Below the pieces are notes generated by a model. It was not told the origin of the DNA. It searched no databases and was given only the letters and a program-made list of their open reading frames with translations. A DNA stretch of 15,015 bases from Heterostelium multicystogenum (taxonomy: Eukaryota; Evosea; Eumycetozoa; Acytosteliales; Acytosteliaceae): NCBI GenBank assembly GCA_003667245.1, contig RCNN01000327.1:1-15015 (forward strand), given 5' to 3'. Each line of letters begins with the position of its first letter. Position 1 is the first letter of the stretch. The position numbers and the translations under genes are program-made. This document shows, piece by piece, positions 9,465 to 15,015 of the stretch.

Positions 9465-11037
9465 CGAACAGCTCCTGTTGCGGGGGTTGGTAGTAGTCGG
9501 CGCCACGGACGTTCTCGTGGTCGCCGGGTAAGGTCGTTTCGGCGGCACGCTGGGGCAGCGGCTGTTGATCCAGGCCTTGCTGGAGCAGGTTGCGCACGCT
9601 GCGCCCGGTGAAGGCGCGCAGGTGTACGGCACGTTCGGCAGCGGCTTCCAGGCGTGCATTGCCATAGCGCCGGGCCAGCGAGAGCAGGCCGAGGCAGGCG
9701 CGGTAGCCCATCTCCGGGTGCGGCTTGTGGGTCAGTTGGTGATCGATCAGTTGGCGCGTGTAGGGGCCGATCCGCTCGCCCCAGTCGAGCAGGCGTTGCG
9801 GCGTCCACTCACGATGCGCCTGGTGCGCTGCGGGCATGTGTTCGCGCTGGGTACTGTAAGCGCCGCGTCGCCCCAGCAGCAGGTGGCTGGCCACCCGCCG
9901 GTTGCCATGCAGCACTTCCAGGGTGTGTGCCGTCAGTCGCACGTCCACGTTCTGCCGGGCCAGGGCGGAGGGCACGCTGTAGAAGCTGCCATTGACCTCG
10001 ATGTGGTAGTCGATGCTGACCTTGCAGCGCTTGAAGGTGGCGACCTCGTAGGGATGCACCGGCAGCGCTCGCAAGGCCGGGCGATCCAGACGCTCGAACC
10101 AGTCGCGCCGGCAGCCATCGAGCCGCTTGAACGGGCGCCGATTCAGATCCTCCAGCAGCTCGGCGATGGCCTGGTTAAGCGCATGCAGGCTGAAGAACTG
10201 CCGATGGCGCAGCCGCGCCATGATCCAGCGCTCGACCACCTGCACCGCCACCTCGGCCTTGGCCTTGTCCTGAGGCTTGCGTGGCCGTGCCGGCAGGATC
10301 ACCGTCTGGTAATGACGCGCGCACTCCAGCGTGGCCCGGTTCAGGCCCGGCTCGTAGCGATCCGGCTGGGCGACCAGGGCGCGCGGATTGTCCGGCACAA
10401 CCATTTCCGGCACGCCGCCAAAGTAGGTCAGAGCCTGGCCCAGCGAGGTCAGCCAGTCCACCTGGGTTTCGCCTGGCGTCGCGCAGGCATAGGTGTAATT
10501 CGAGGCGCCCAGGGCGGCGACGAAGATGTGCGCCCGGCGCACTTCGCCGGTGGCCGGGTCGACCACCGGCAGCGTCGGCCCGGCATAGTCGATGAATAGC
10601 TTCTCGCCCGCACGGTGCAGCTGACGCATCGAACGTTTGAGCGTCTGGGCGTAGCGCCGGTAGTGCTCGACGAACTGGGTGTAGCGGTAGGTCGGCTGGC
10701 CCGCATGCGCGGCGAGATATTCCTCCCACAGCAGCTGCAAGGTCACGCCCTTGCGTCGCAACTCGCGGTGGATGCTCAGCACATCGGGCAGCACTCGCTC
10801 ACCGCGCGGCTTGTTCGTCGACGTCGGTGCAAACAAGGCGGCCGCCAGCGCGGCCTCGTCCATGGCCACCAGCGCCGGCCAGTCCAGCCCGGCCACCCGC
10901 GCCGCCGCGATGTACTTGCTAACCACGCCCTTGGACAGCTGCAAGGCACGGGCAATCTTCTCGTGGGACAAGCCGGCCTCAAACTTGAGGCGCAGACATT
11001 CTTTGATGTTTCGCATGGCTACTCGCGGCGCCGCCAT
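9352..11037 (-). CDS. istA: IS21 IstA transposase
   Basis: DDE recombinase of the IS21 family, 561 residues. The ATG at 11037-11035 follows a purine-rich GGGAGAGGAAG. The N-terminus holds a helix-turn-helix (about 22-43, [20 protein letters not shown]) that binds the element ends. The integrase core has D150 (LFIDYAGP), D216 (VVPDNPRA) and E262 (DKAKAEVAV), the last pair 46 residues apart. A Mu-transposase-like beta-barrel region follows (about 320-400, with VNGSFYSVP). The protein runs past the common GADYY end by about 45 residues into the istB start region, giving a long overlap. No frameshift or internal stop is seen, so the transposase is probably active. Confidence 0.95.
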   Translation of the reverse strand: MAAPRVAMRNIKECLRLKFEAGLSHEKIARALQLSKGVVSKYIAAARVAGLDWPALVAMDEAALAAALFAPTSTNKPRGERVLPDVLSIHRELRRKGVTLQLLWEEYLAAHAGQPTYRYTQFVEHYRRYAQTLKRSMRQLHRAGEKLFIDYAGPTLPVVDPATGEVRRAHIFVAALGASNYTYACATPGETQVDWLTSLGQALTYFGGVPEMVVPDNPRALVAQPDRYEPGLNRATLECARHYQTVILPARPRKPQDKAKAEVAVQVVERWIMARLRHRQFFSLHALNQAIAELLEDLNRRPFKRLDGCRRDWFERLDRPALRALPVHPYEVATFKRCKVSIDYHIEVNGSFYSVPSALARQNVDVRLTAHTLEVLHGNRRVASHLLLGRRGAYSTQREHMPAAHQAHREWTPQRLLDWGERIGPYTRQLIDHQLTHKPHPEMGYRACLGLLSLARRYGNARLEAAAERAVHLRAFTGRSVRNLLQQGLDQQPLPQRAAETTLPGDHENVRGADYYQPPQQELFDDAATHPESTAPATPGRHGPRPGRAMDAAGQPQPELR

Positions 11038-11112
11038 CTTCCTCTCCCGAAATCGGTCGAGGATGGCGGCGCATCAGGTCATGCGCAACGAAGGGGAAGG
11101 CTTTCGCTAAGT

Positions 11113-11262
11113 CGTGACCGGCGATTTCGGTAAGCCGTGACCACCTGTTTCGGAACAGGCGGAGAATCGGTCACGTTGCTACCGAAATGAGCGGTCACGC
11201 GTTAGCGAAATGAGCGGTCACGATCAACCGAAACGGCCGGTCACGGTGCTCCGAAATCCGCA
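11113..11262. repeat. right-end 23-bp repeats of IS21, head to head
   Basis: Left-pointing units CGAAAnnnnCGGTCACG stand at 11183-11199, 11206-11222 and 11229-11245, with the terminal partial unit at 11252-11262: an exact 23-bp period. In the opposite orientation, CGTGACCGGCGATTTCG (11113-11129) and CGTGACCACCTGTTTCG (11136-11152) repeat at the same period. The set surrounds an imperfect dyad near 11153-11182, upstream of istA, so it may serve both as transposase sites and as an operator over the istA promoter. Confidence 0.8.
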
Positions 11263-11346
11263 CAGGCGATTGTGTACCTGGAATCGGCTGGGTTTGTGAC
11301 TGGGGAAATTCTGCATGTGGACGGTGGGCAGAGTGCTGGGCACTAA
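11263..11346 (+). pseudogene. 3' fragment of the IS-split SDR gene
   Basis: After the right copy of the target duplication (11263-11267), the sequence reads (QA)IVYLESAGFVTGEILHVDGGQSAGH and stops at TAA 11344-11346. This is the typical SDR C-terminus (the G-E-I-L-H-V-D-G-G segment) and continues the interrupted 5' part at 7985-8621 exactly. Without its own start it should not be translated. Confidence 0.9.
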
Positions 11347-11361
11347 GCGATACGGCTGAAT

Positions 11362-11400
11362 AAAAAACGCCCCGGACCGTGATGGTTCGGGGCGTTTTTT
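11362..11400. terminator. bidirectional terminator after the SDR gene
   Basis: AAAAAACGCCCCGGACC, loop GTGAT, then GGTTCGGGGCGTTTTTT. It lies 15 bp after the SDR stop. T tracts on both strands let it also end the minus-strand DUF3077 transcript coming from the right. Confidence 0.88.
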
Positions 11401-11447
11401 GTGTGGCGGCTTCTAGCCAGACACTCTAAAACAAACAACAAAGAACA

Positions 11448-11476
11448 AATGTGGGAGCCGGGCTTGCCCGCGATGG
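11448..11476 (+). repeat. single REP element
   Basis: AATGTGGGAGCCGGGCTTGC followed by CCGCGATGG matches the second common Pseudomonas REP type (GTGGGAGC-GGGCTTGCCCGCGAT), different from the pair at 1268-1400. No inverted partner is seen nearby. Confidence 0.7.
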
Positions 11477-11512
11477 CGATGGCCCAGCCAACACACTCAC
11501 AACCTGACACAC

Positions 11513-11794
11513 CTACAGATTATTGCCCGGCGACTCCAACACCTTCACCACATCATCAATCACTGCCTTGCTCATCTCCTGCAGATAGTGCGAAGCCCAG
11601 GCGTATCGGTCCGTATCCCGAATCATCGCCGCATCCTCCGCCAACAGCTTGGCCACATGCAGCAAATCGGAAACGTGAGACAGCGCGTCGCTCAGGGAAA
11701 CCCCACTGTTAACGCGGAACAGAGGCTGGTCGGAATGAAATGAAAAAGGGGTAACGCCGAGGGTAGTGAAGCCAGACGGATTTGGAGCGCTCAT
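11513..11794 (-). CDS. DUF3077 family small protein
   Basis: 93-residue protein starting MSAPNPSGFTTLGVTPFSF. The ATG at 11794-11792 is preferred over an in-frame one 15 bp upstream because GGGAG stands eight bases before it. The Pseudomonas DUF3077 layout is visible: an N-terminal TTLGVTPF, then LFRVNSGVSLSDALSHVSDL (about 25-44), an AEDAAM helix (52-57) and YAWASHYLQEMSKAVIDDV (64-82). There is no signal peptide, membrane segment or catalytic motif, so it is probably a small helical cytoplasmic protein of unknown role. No indels. The upstream leader (11833-11924) holds a strongly structured RNA candidate, which suggests post-transcriptional control. Confidence 0.85.
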   Translation of the reverse strand: MSAPNPSGFTTLGVTPFSFHSDQPLFRVNSGVSLSDALSHVSDLLHVAKLLAEDAAMIRDTDRYAWASHYLQEMSKAVIDDVVKVLESPGNNL

Positions 11795-11832
11795 CGGTAA
11801 AACTCCCATATCAAGTGAGAGCTACCACGTTC

Positions 11833-11924
11833 GTTCTCAGGCGAATGGGTGGCAGCTGTGCGCAGGCTGAGAACCGGAGATACAGGAACCCGGCAGACCC
11901 GAAGGTCTCCCACGCACAGCCGCC
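11833..11924 (-). ncRNA. candidate structured RNA leader of the DUF3077 gene
   Basis: On the minus strand, GGCGGCUGUGCG (11924-11913) pairs with CGCACAGCUGCC (11862-11851) over 12 positions, including one G-U wobble that would be an A-C mismatch if the plus strand were transcribed; this points to a minus-strand RNA. Inside lie AGACC-UUCG-GGUCT (11908-11895), a perfect 5-bp stem with a cUUCGg tetraloop, and a short CCGG...CCGG hairpin (11893-11874), giving a three-way junction. A GUUCUCAG segment (11874-11867) can instead pair with CUGAGAAC at 11840-11833 or with an identical copy upstream at 12008-12001. It ends 38 nt before the start codon. I cannot name an Rfam family; a cis-regulatory leader or a conserved intergenic repeat are both possible. 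Confidence 0.55.
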
Positions 11925-12384
11925 ATTGCACGAAACTACGGGCATAAAAAAACGCCTGCAAATCGTGATTGGTGGCGCTGTTGCGCCTGCATCATGTCGG
12001 GTTCTCAGGCCCGGTCGCTGAATTGGCAGCGACGGGGGGAGGGTAGCGTGGTGGTGGGGTGGGTGCAACTGGGGAAATAGTTGTTTCGTTTTGCCGCCGC
12101 CGTGCTTGGTTCTGGCGGCCTGAAGATGAGTCTGTCGCGTCTTCCCAAAACGCTGAGCTTGAAGGGAAGGTTTTGCCATTCCTGCAGCCAGTTCAGGATG
12201 CAAAATCATGCGGCTCGTGCAGTTATGCCGTTTTATGGGTAAGCCATAATTATTGGCTATCCATAATTCTGCATAAAACGCTGAAGGCGGGACTTCGCTA
12301 CGGGAATTAGTCTATCTGGAGGCTCACCGGCTTGTTCAGTTTGGGCGCCAGGCGTAGACAGAATATGAACACCCCGGAAACAAC
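11925..12384. other. intergenic stretch without a convincing gene
   Basis: About 460 bp. It holds a second CCTGAGAAC copy (12009-12001 on the minus strand), small hairpins such as CGCTGAATTGGCAGCG near 12015-12030, a homopurine run near 12033-12045 and the nested inverted repeat at 12229-12280. A 132-codon minus-strand open frame (12209-11811) spans it, but that frame runs straight through the structured leader, has no family resemblance and looks spurious. Confidence 0.5.
12229..12280. repeat. nested AT-rich inverted repeat
   Basis: Outer arms CGTTTTATG (12229-12237) and CATAAAACG (12272-12280). Overlapping inner arms TTATGG (12233-12238) and CCATAA (12261-12266), and innermost AGCCA (12242-12246) and TGGCT (12254-12258). 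No T tract follows, so it is not a terminator. It may be an operator or a recombination-protein site near the proposed island end. Confidence 0.5.
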
Positions 12385-12416
12385 AAAGCCCCCGCATTTC
12401 TGCGAGGGTTTCGTTT
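12385..12416. terminator. terminator-like hairpin beside the tRNA-like fragment
   Basis: AAAGCCCCCGCA, loop TTTC, then TGCGAGGGTTT. On the minus strand it follows the CCA of the tRNA-like fragment by five bases, and the stem is followed by TTTG. This is the usual arrangement of a terminator just behind a tRNA gene. The stem has imperfections and the T tract is short on the minus strand; on the plus strand TTTCGTTTT follows. Confidence 0.55.
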
Positions 12417-12420
12417 TGTA

Positions 12421-12444
12421 TGGTGCGGCACCAGGAGTCGAATC
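12421..12444 (-). other. tRNA 3'-end-like fragment, probable integration (att) scar
   Basis: On the minus strand, GATTCGACTCCTGGTGCCGC is followed by ACCA. It has a T-loop-like TTCGACT, T-stem-like CCTGG, an acceptor-like segment and a terminal CCA, directly followed by a terminator hairpin. No D-arm, anticodon arm or 5' acceptor strand exists upstream (12445-12540, which is AT-rich). Island integrases use tRNA 3' ends as attachment cores, so this may be the truncated copy left at the far end of an island. Counted strictly, the acceptor is one base short, so a chance resemblance or a sequence error remains possible. Confidence 0.42.
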
Positions 12445-12552
12445 ATTCTGTATCTATATGACTTGTAATGGTTTTATAAATTAGCGTTCTGTCAGTATCC
12501 CAACCTCTACCCCAACGGGATTCTAGAGTTAGCATCCACATGTACGATCAAC

Positions 12553-13329
12553 TCAACCGCCGTTTAGTAAGGACGCCGCCATACCGTCTAGCCGCTTTTT
12601 CACCCTTTCCCACTGCGGCATCACCTGCTGCATTAGCCGGTAAAAGCGATCGCTATGGTTATGTTCCGCGATATGGCAAAGCTCATGCAGAATCACATAA
12701 TCAATGCACTCGCGGGATGCTTTAACCAAATGGGGGTTGAGCGTGATGCGGCCGGCGGGAGAGCAACTGCCCCACTGTGTCTGCATGCTGAGTAGGCGTA
12801 ATGGCGGCTTGCCAGAAACCCAAAGGGTTTGCTGCAAGATTGCCTCCAACCGTCGATCAAAAATCTCGCGGGCGTGGGCCTTGTACCAGGCGTGCAGTAG
12901 CTCGCGTACCTTTCCTGCCGACTTCACCCGTACGGACACTTCCAGTTTGCCACGCAATAGACGGACCTTTTGCAGCTCATCAGGGGTTTCTACAACCTTA
13001 AGCACATATTGCTTGCCTAGGTAGTAGTGGCTTTCTCCACTGATGTACAGCCGCGGGCGAACATGCGTGAGGTGTGCACGGAACTCACGAAGCTGCTGGT
13101 AAATCCAACGGCCGCGTCGCTTCAGGGCAGCCAATACCTGTTCATCGCTAGCACCGGCCGGTGCACTGACCCGCACGCGGCAATCGGGATCAACCTTGAT
13201 TAGAATGCGCGAAACCTCGCGTCCCCGTTGTGCCCGCTCAACCTGTATCAACTCATCGGCATAGTAAAAACTCAGCCAGCATTGCGCAGCGGGACCATGG
13301 GGGGCATTTGTGACGATGGGCACGCTCAT
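12553..13329 (-). CDS. YgjP/SprT-like zinc metallopeptidase (DUF45, M48-type)
   Basis: 258-residue predicted metal-dependent hydrolase of the YgjP family. I place the start at ATG 13329-13327, because it overlaps the hsdR stop as ATGA. The C-terminal half carries WGSCS (186-190), typical of the family, and the zinc site H215-E-L-C-H219 followed by H223 in HIAEHNHSDRFY. The N-terminal half is the mixed alpha/beta region usual for DUF45 proteins. There is no signal peptide, so it is cytoplasmic. Genes of this family are frequently found next to type I restriction genes, but what they do there is not established. The tight coupling to hsdR says it is made with the restriction subunit. The 3' side has no clear terminator before the tRNA-like scar. 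Confidence 0.88.
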   Translation of the reverse strand: MSVPIVTNAPHGPAAQCWLSFYYADELIQVERAQRGREVSRILIKVDPDCRVRVSAPAGASDEQVLAALKRRGRWIYQQLREFRAHLTHVRPRLYISGESHYYLGKQYVLKVVETPDELQKVRLLRGKLEVSVRVKSAGKVRELLHAWYKAHAREIFDRRLEAILQQTLWVSGKPPLRLLSMQTQWGSCSPAGRITLNPHLVKASRECIDYVILHELCHIAEHNHSDRFYRLMQQVMPQWERVKKRLDGMAASLLNGG

Positions 13330-15015
13330 ATACCGGACAAACCTACCCGCGTGATTTGCACCACCCATTCAACCATGGCCTTTGCCTGATCCATACCAGC
13401 ACCCACCGCCTTGCACTCCTTGAAGAGCAGCGGTAACAGCTTCTTGCGGATATCGCTTTCGATGTTCTGTGGGTTGATCGAATGTTCTGCCACAGAGGTC
13501 ATGACCATTTCGTCCAGACTGAAAGCCAGTTTCACCCAGTGCGCCTGTATTTGTTCATCGGCTGAGATTAGGGTCTCCGGAAGACTTTTTTTGAAAATAC
13601 CAAAGTAAGACTGGGCATGGCGGTTACCCGTAAAGACGTCCGGCAGTTCATCTAGCTTGCGTGCCTGCACCTGCTGCTCAAATTCGTGGAATAGCAGGTA
13701 CTGCTTGAGTGGATGATCGAACAACTTTGCGGCGTCCTCGATGGCCTGGCGCAGCAGCTTGGAAAACGCTTCCTGAGCATAGGGGTCGTCACGCAGTTCC
13801 TGCTCAATCATCTTGCTTACGCGGGTCTTGATGATGTCGGTTTCGTTGCGTGTCTTGTCTTCACTCCACTGCTCAGGCTTTTGCTGCCCCATCTTGCCGA
13901 CTTCATAAACACCGCCTGGGTCTTTAACCTCCACGCCAACCACATGTTTATCCAGCAACTTGCGTACCTGTTCGGCGTACTGGTCATAGTTCACCGTTTC
14001 ACCGGCGTCCTGTTTGGCCAGCTGACGTAGGCTGGAGAACTGCTTGAGTGTTTCCTTGTAGTGAGCGCGGTCAACATCGCTGAAGCTGGTGTCTTCAAAG
14101 AAAGAGGCTGATTGCAATGCAACCTTCAGGCAGCTGGCGAACTCGGTTAGCGCCTCGTAGAAGTCGTCGCGCACTTTGAGATTCACATCAACCAGCTCGC
14201 CATCGCGCTCCTGAATCTTGGGCACTAATACCTGGCGCAACTGTTCGATATCACCTTTATTTTTCACATCGGAAAAAATCGCCCAGAGGTTTTTGTGCAA
14301 TTGAGGTAGCCGTTTGTACTCACTGCTCATCTGGTTATAGAGGCCACTAATGTCATTTATGTCATAGCCACCCTGAGTACGCGAAGCCAGATCCTGATAC
14401 TTCTGAATCGTGGTATCCAACTCTGAGAGAATGCCGCGATAGTCGATCAGCAGGCCGAATTTCTTCAGGGGGTGCAGGCGGTTTACCCGAGCAATGGCCT
14501 GAATCAGGTTGTGCTCCTTGAGTGGCTTGTCAATGTAGAGAACGGTGTTCTTCGGCTCATCGAAACCAGTCAGCAGCTTGTCTACTACGATCAGAAGCTT
14601 GAGCGAGTCATCTTTGTCGAATCGTTCGATCAACTGCTTGGTGTAGGCCTGCTCATCAGTGCTTCCAACGTTGTTCTTCCACCACTGGGTTACCGCCGGT
14701 GAAGCAGCTTCGTTTACCTCAGTGTTGCCCTCGCGGCTATCCGGCGGGCTCATCACTACGGCGCTTTCAAATAGATCCGCTTCATCCAGGTACTGTTTGT
14801 ACTTGATTGCCGACGCCTTGCTGTCACAGGCCAACTGCCCCTTGAGGCCCTCGTCGATGTTCTTCACGAAGTGGTTAGCAATATCCAGCGCAATCAAACG
14901 AATACGGTCATCGGCGCTGTAGATCTGCCCCTTCTTGGCGAACTTGCGCTTGAGGTCGGCCTTCTGCTGTTCACTTAGTCCTTCTGTAATGCGCTCGAAC
15001 CAGCTGTCGATGGCG
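13326..15015 (-). CDS. hsdR: type I restriction enzyme R subunit HsdR, C-terminal part
   Basis: The open frame reaches the right edge of the window, so the nuclease domain and helicase motifs I-III are outside it. The visible 562 residues include the second RecA-like helicase lobe: VDKLLTGFDEP (visible residues 145-155), LYIDKPLKEH and QAIARVNR (172-179), motifs V and VI of the superfamily 2 translocase. A long helical C-terminal region follows, of the type that docks on the HsdM/HsdS methylase core. HsdR translocates DNA and cleaves unmodified DNA using ATP. The stop TGA (13328-13326) overlaps the start of the metallopeptidase gene. hsdM and hsdS should lie upstream, to the right of the window. 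No frameshift is seen. Confidence 0.95.
   Translation of the reverse strand, partial: AIDSWFERITEGLSEQQKADLKRKFAKKGQIYSADDRIRLIALDIANHFVKNIDEGLKGQLACDSKASAIKYKQYLDEADLFESAVVMSPPDSREGNTEVNEAASPAVTQWWKNNVGSTDEQAYTKQLIERFDKDDSLKLLIVVDKLLTGFDEPKNTVLYIDKPLKEHNLIQAIARVNRLHPLKKFGLLIDYRGILSELDTTIQKYQDLASRTQGGYDINDISGLYNQMSSEYKRLPQLHKNLWAIFSDVKNKGDIEQLRQVLVPKIQERDGELVDVNLKVRDDFYEALTEFASCLKVALQSASFFEDTSFSDVDRAHYKETLKQFSSLRQLAKQDAGETVNYDQYAEQVRKLLDKHVVGVEVKDPGGVYEVGKMGQQKPEQWSEDKTRNETDIIKTRVSKMIEQELRDDPYAQEAFSKLLRQAIEDAAKLFDHPLKQYLLFHEFEQQVQARKLDELPDVFTGNRHAQSYFGIFKKSLPETLISADEQIQAHWVKLAFSLDEMVMTSVAEHSINPQNIESDIRKKLLPLLFKECKAVGAGMDQAKAMVEWVVQITRVGLSGI

Larger units (their letters stand above)
8622..11262 (-). 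mobile_element. complete IS21-family insertion sequence (2641 bp)
   Basis: The ends are TGCGGATTTCGG at 8622 and its exact complement CCGAAATCCGCA ending at 11262, i.e. the TG...CA termini usual for IS21. The element is flanked by a 5-bp direct repeat, CAGGC. It holds two minus-strand genes, istA (DDE transposase) then istB (AAA+ helper), with no frameshift. Further subterminal sites at about 23-bp spacing lie inside both ends, as expected for multiple transposase binding sites. The element interrupts an SDR gene. The intact genes, matching ends and perfect duplication indicate a recent insertion that may still be mobile. I do not assign an IS name. Confidence 0.95.

Noticed and set aside
9565..10599. 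344-codon plus-strand open frame inside the IS element
   Set aside because: It is antisense to istA, whose DDE motifs and length fix the coding strand.
11113..11262. CRISPR array or phage-type iteron origin
   Set aside because: The 23-bp repeats occur in both orientations and end exactly at the IS terminus, so they are transposase sites of the IS21 element.
11811..12209. 132-codon minus-strand open frame upstream of the DUF3077 gene
   Set aside because: It passes through the structured RNA candidate, has low-complexity Pro/His/Arg composition and lacks a ribosome binding site. The base-pairing explains the region better.

Overview
The window looks like chromosomal DNA of a Pseudomonas of the fluorescens group. 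The support is the gene families present (agmatine deiminase, an OprD-family porin, a FrnE-type DsbA protein, a DUF3077 protein), the high GC content, and two kinds of Pseudomonas REP element. No species can be fixed from the sequence alone.

Left part (1-8621). These are ordinary core or metabolic genes: the 3' part of aguA (+), a REP doublet, a TonB-dependent siderophore receptor (-) behind a Fur-box-like site, a DsbA-like CGWC protein (+), an OprD-family porin (+) flanked by two strong terminators, an exported alpha/beta hydrolase (-), then a probable operon of 4-oxalocrotonate-type tautomerase, FrnE-type DsbA oxidoreductase and short-chain dehydrogenase/reductase (SDR). All but the FrnE-type gene carry single-base indels, mostly added bases in short homopolymers, while the encoded motifs stay intact and there are few or no in-frame stops. 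That pattern fits uncorrected sequencing errors better than true decay. No such indel is seen to the right.

Mobile element (8622-11262). A complete 2641-bp IS21-family element (istA, istB on the minus strand) sits in the SDR gene. It has TG...CA ends, a 5-bp target duplication (CAGGC), and arrays of 23-bp repeats near its ends, some of them head to head. The last 27 or so codons of the SDR lie beyond it at 11263-11346.

Right part (11347-15015). A bidirectional terminator and a single REP lead to a small DUF3077 gene (-). Its upstream region folds into a striking candidate structured RNA, with a 12-bp closing stem, a UUCG-capped hairpin and alternative pairings. After about 460 bp without a convincing gene come a terminator and a fragment resembling the 3' end of a tRNA gene (TTCGA ... 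CCA), a likely integration scar. Beyond it lies a minus-strand defence module: the C-terminal two-thirds or so of a type I restriction subunit HsdR (running off the window) and a YgjP/SprT-like zinc metallopeptidase joined to it by an ATGA overlap. The module is probably part of a genomic island that continues to the right.
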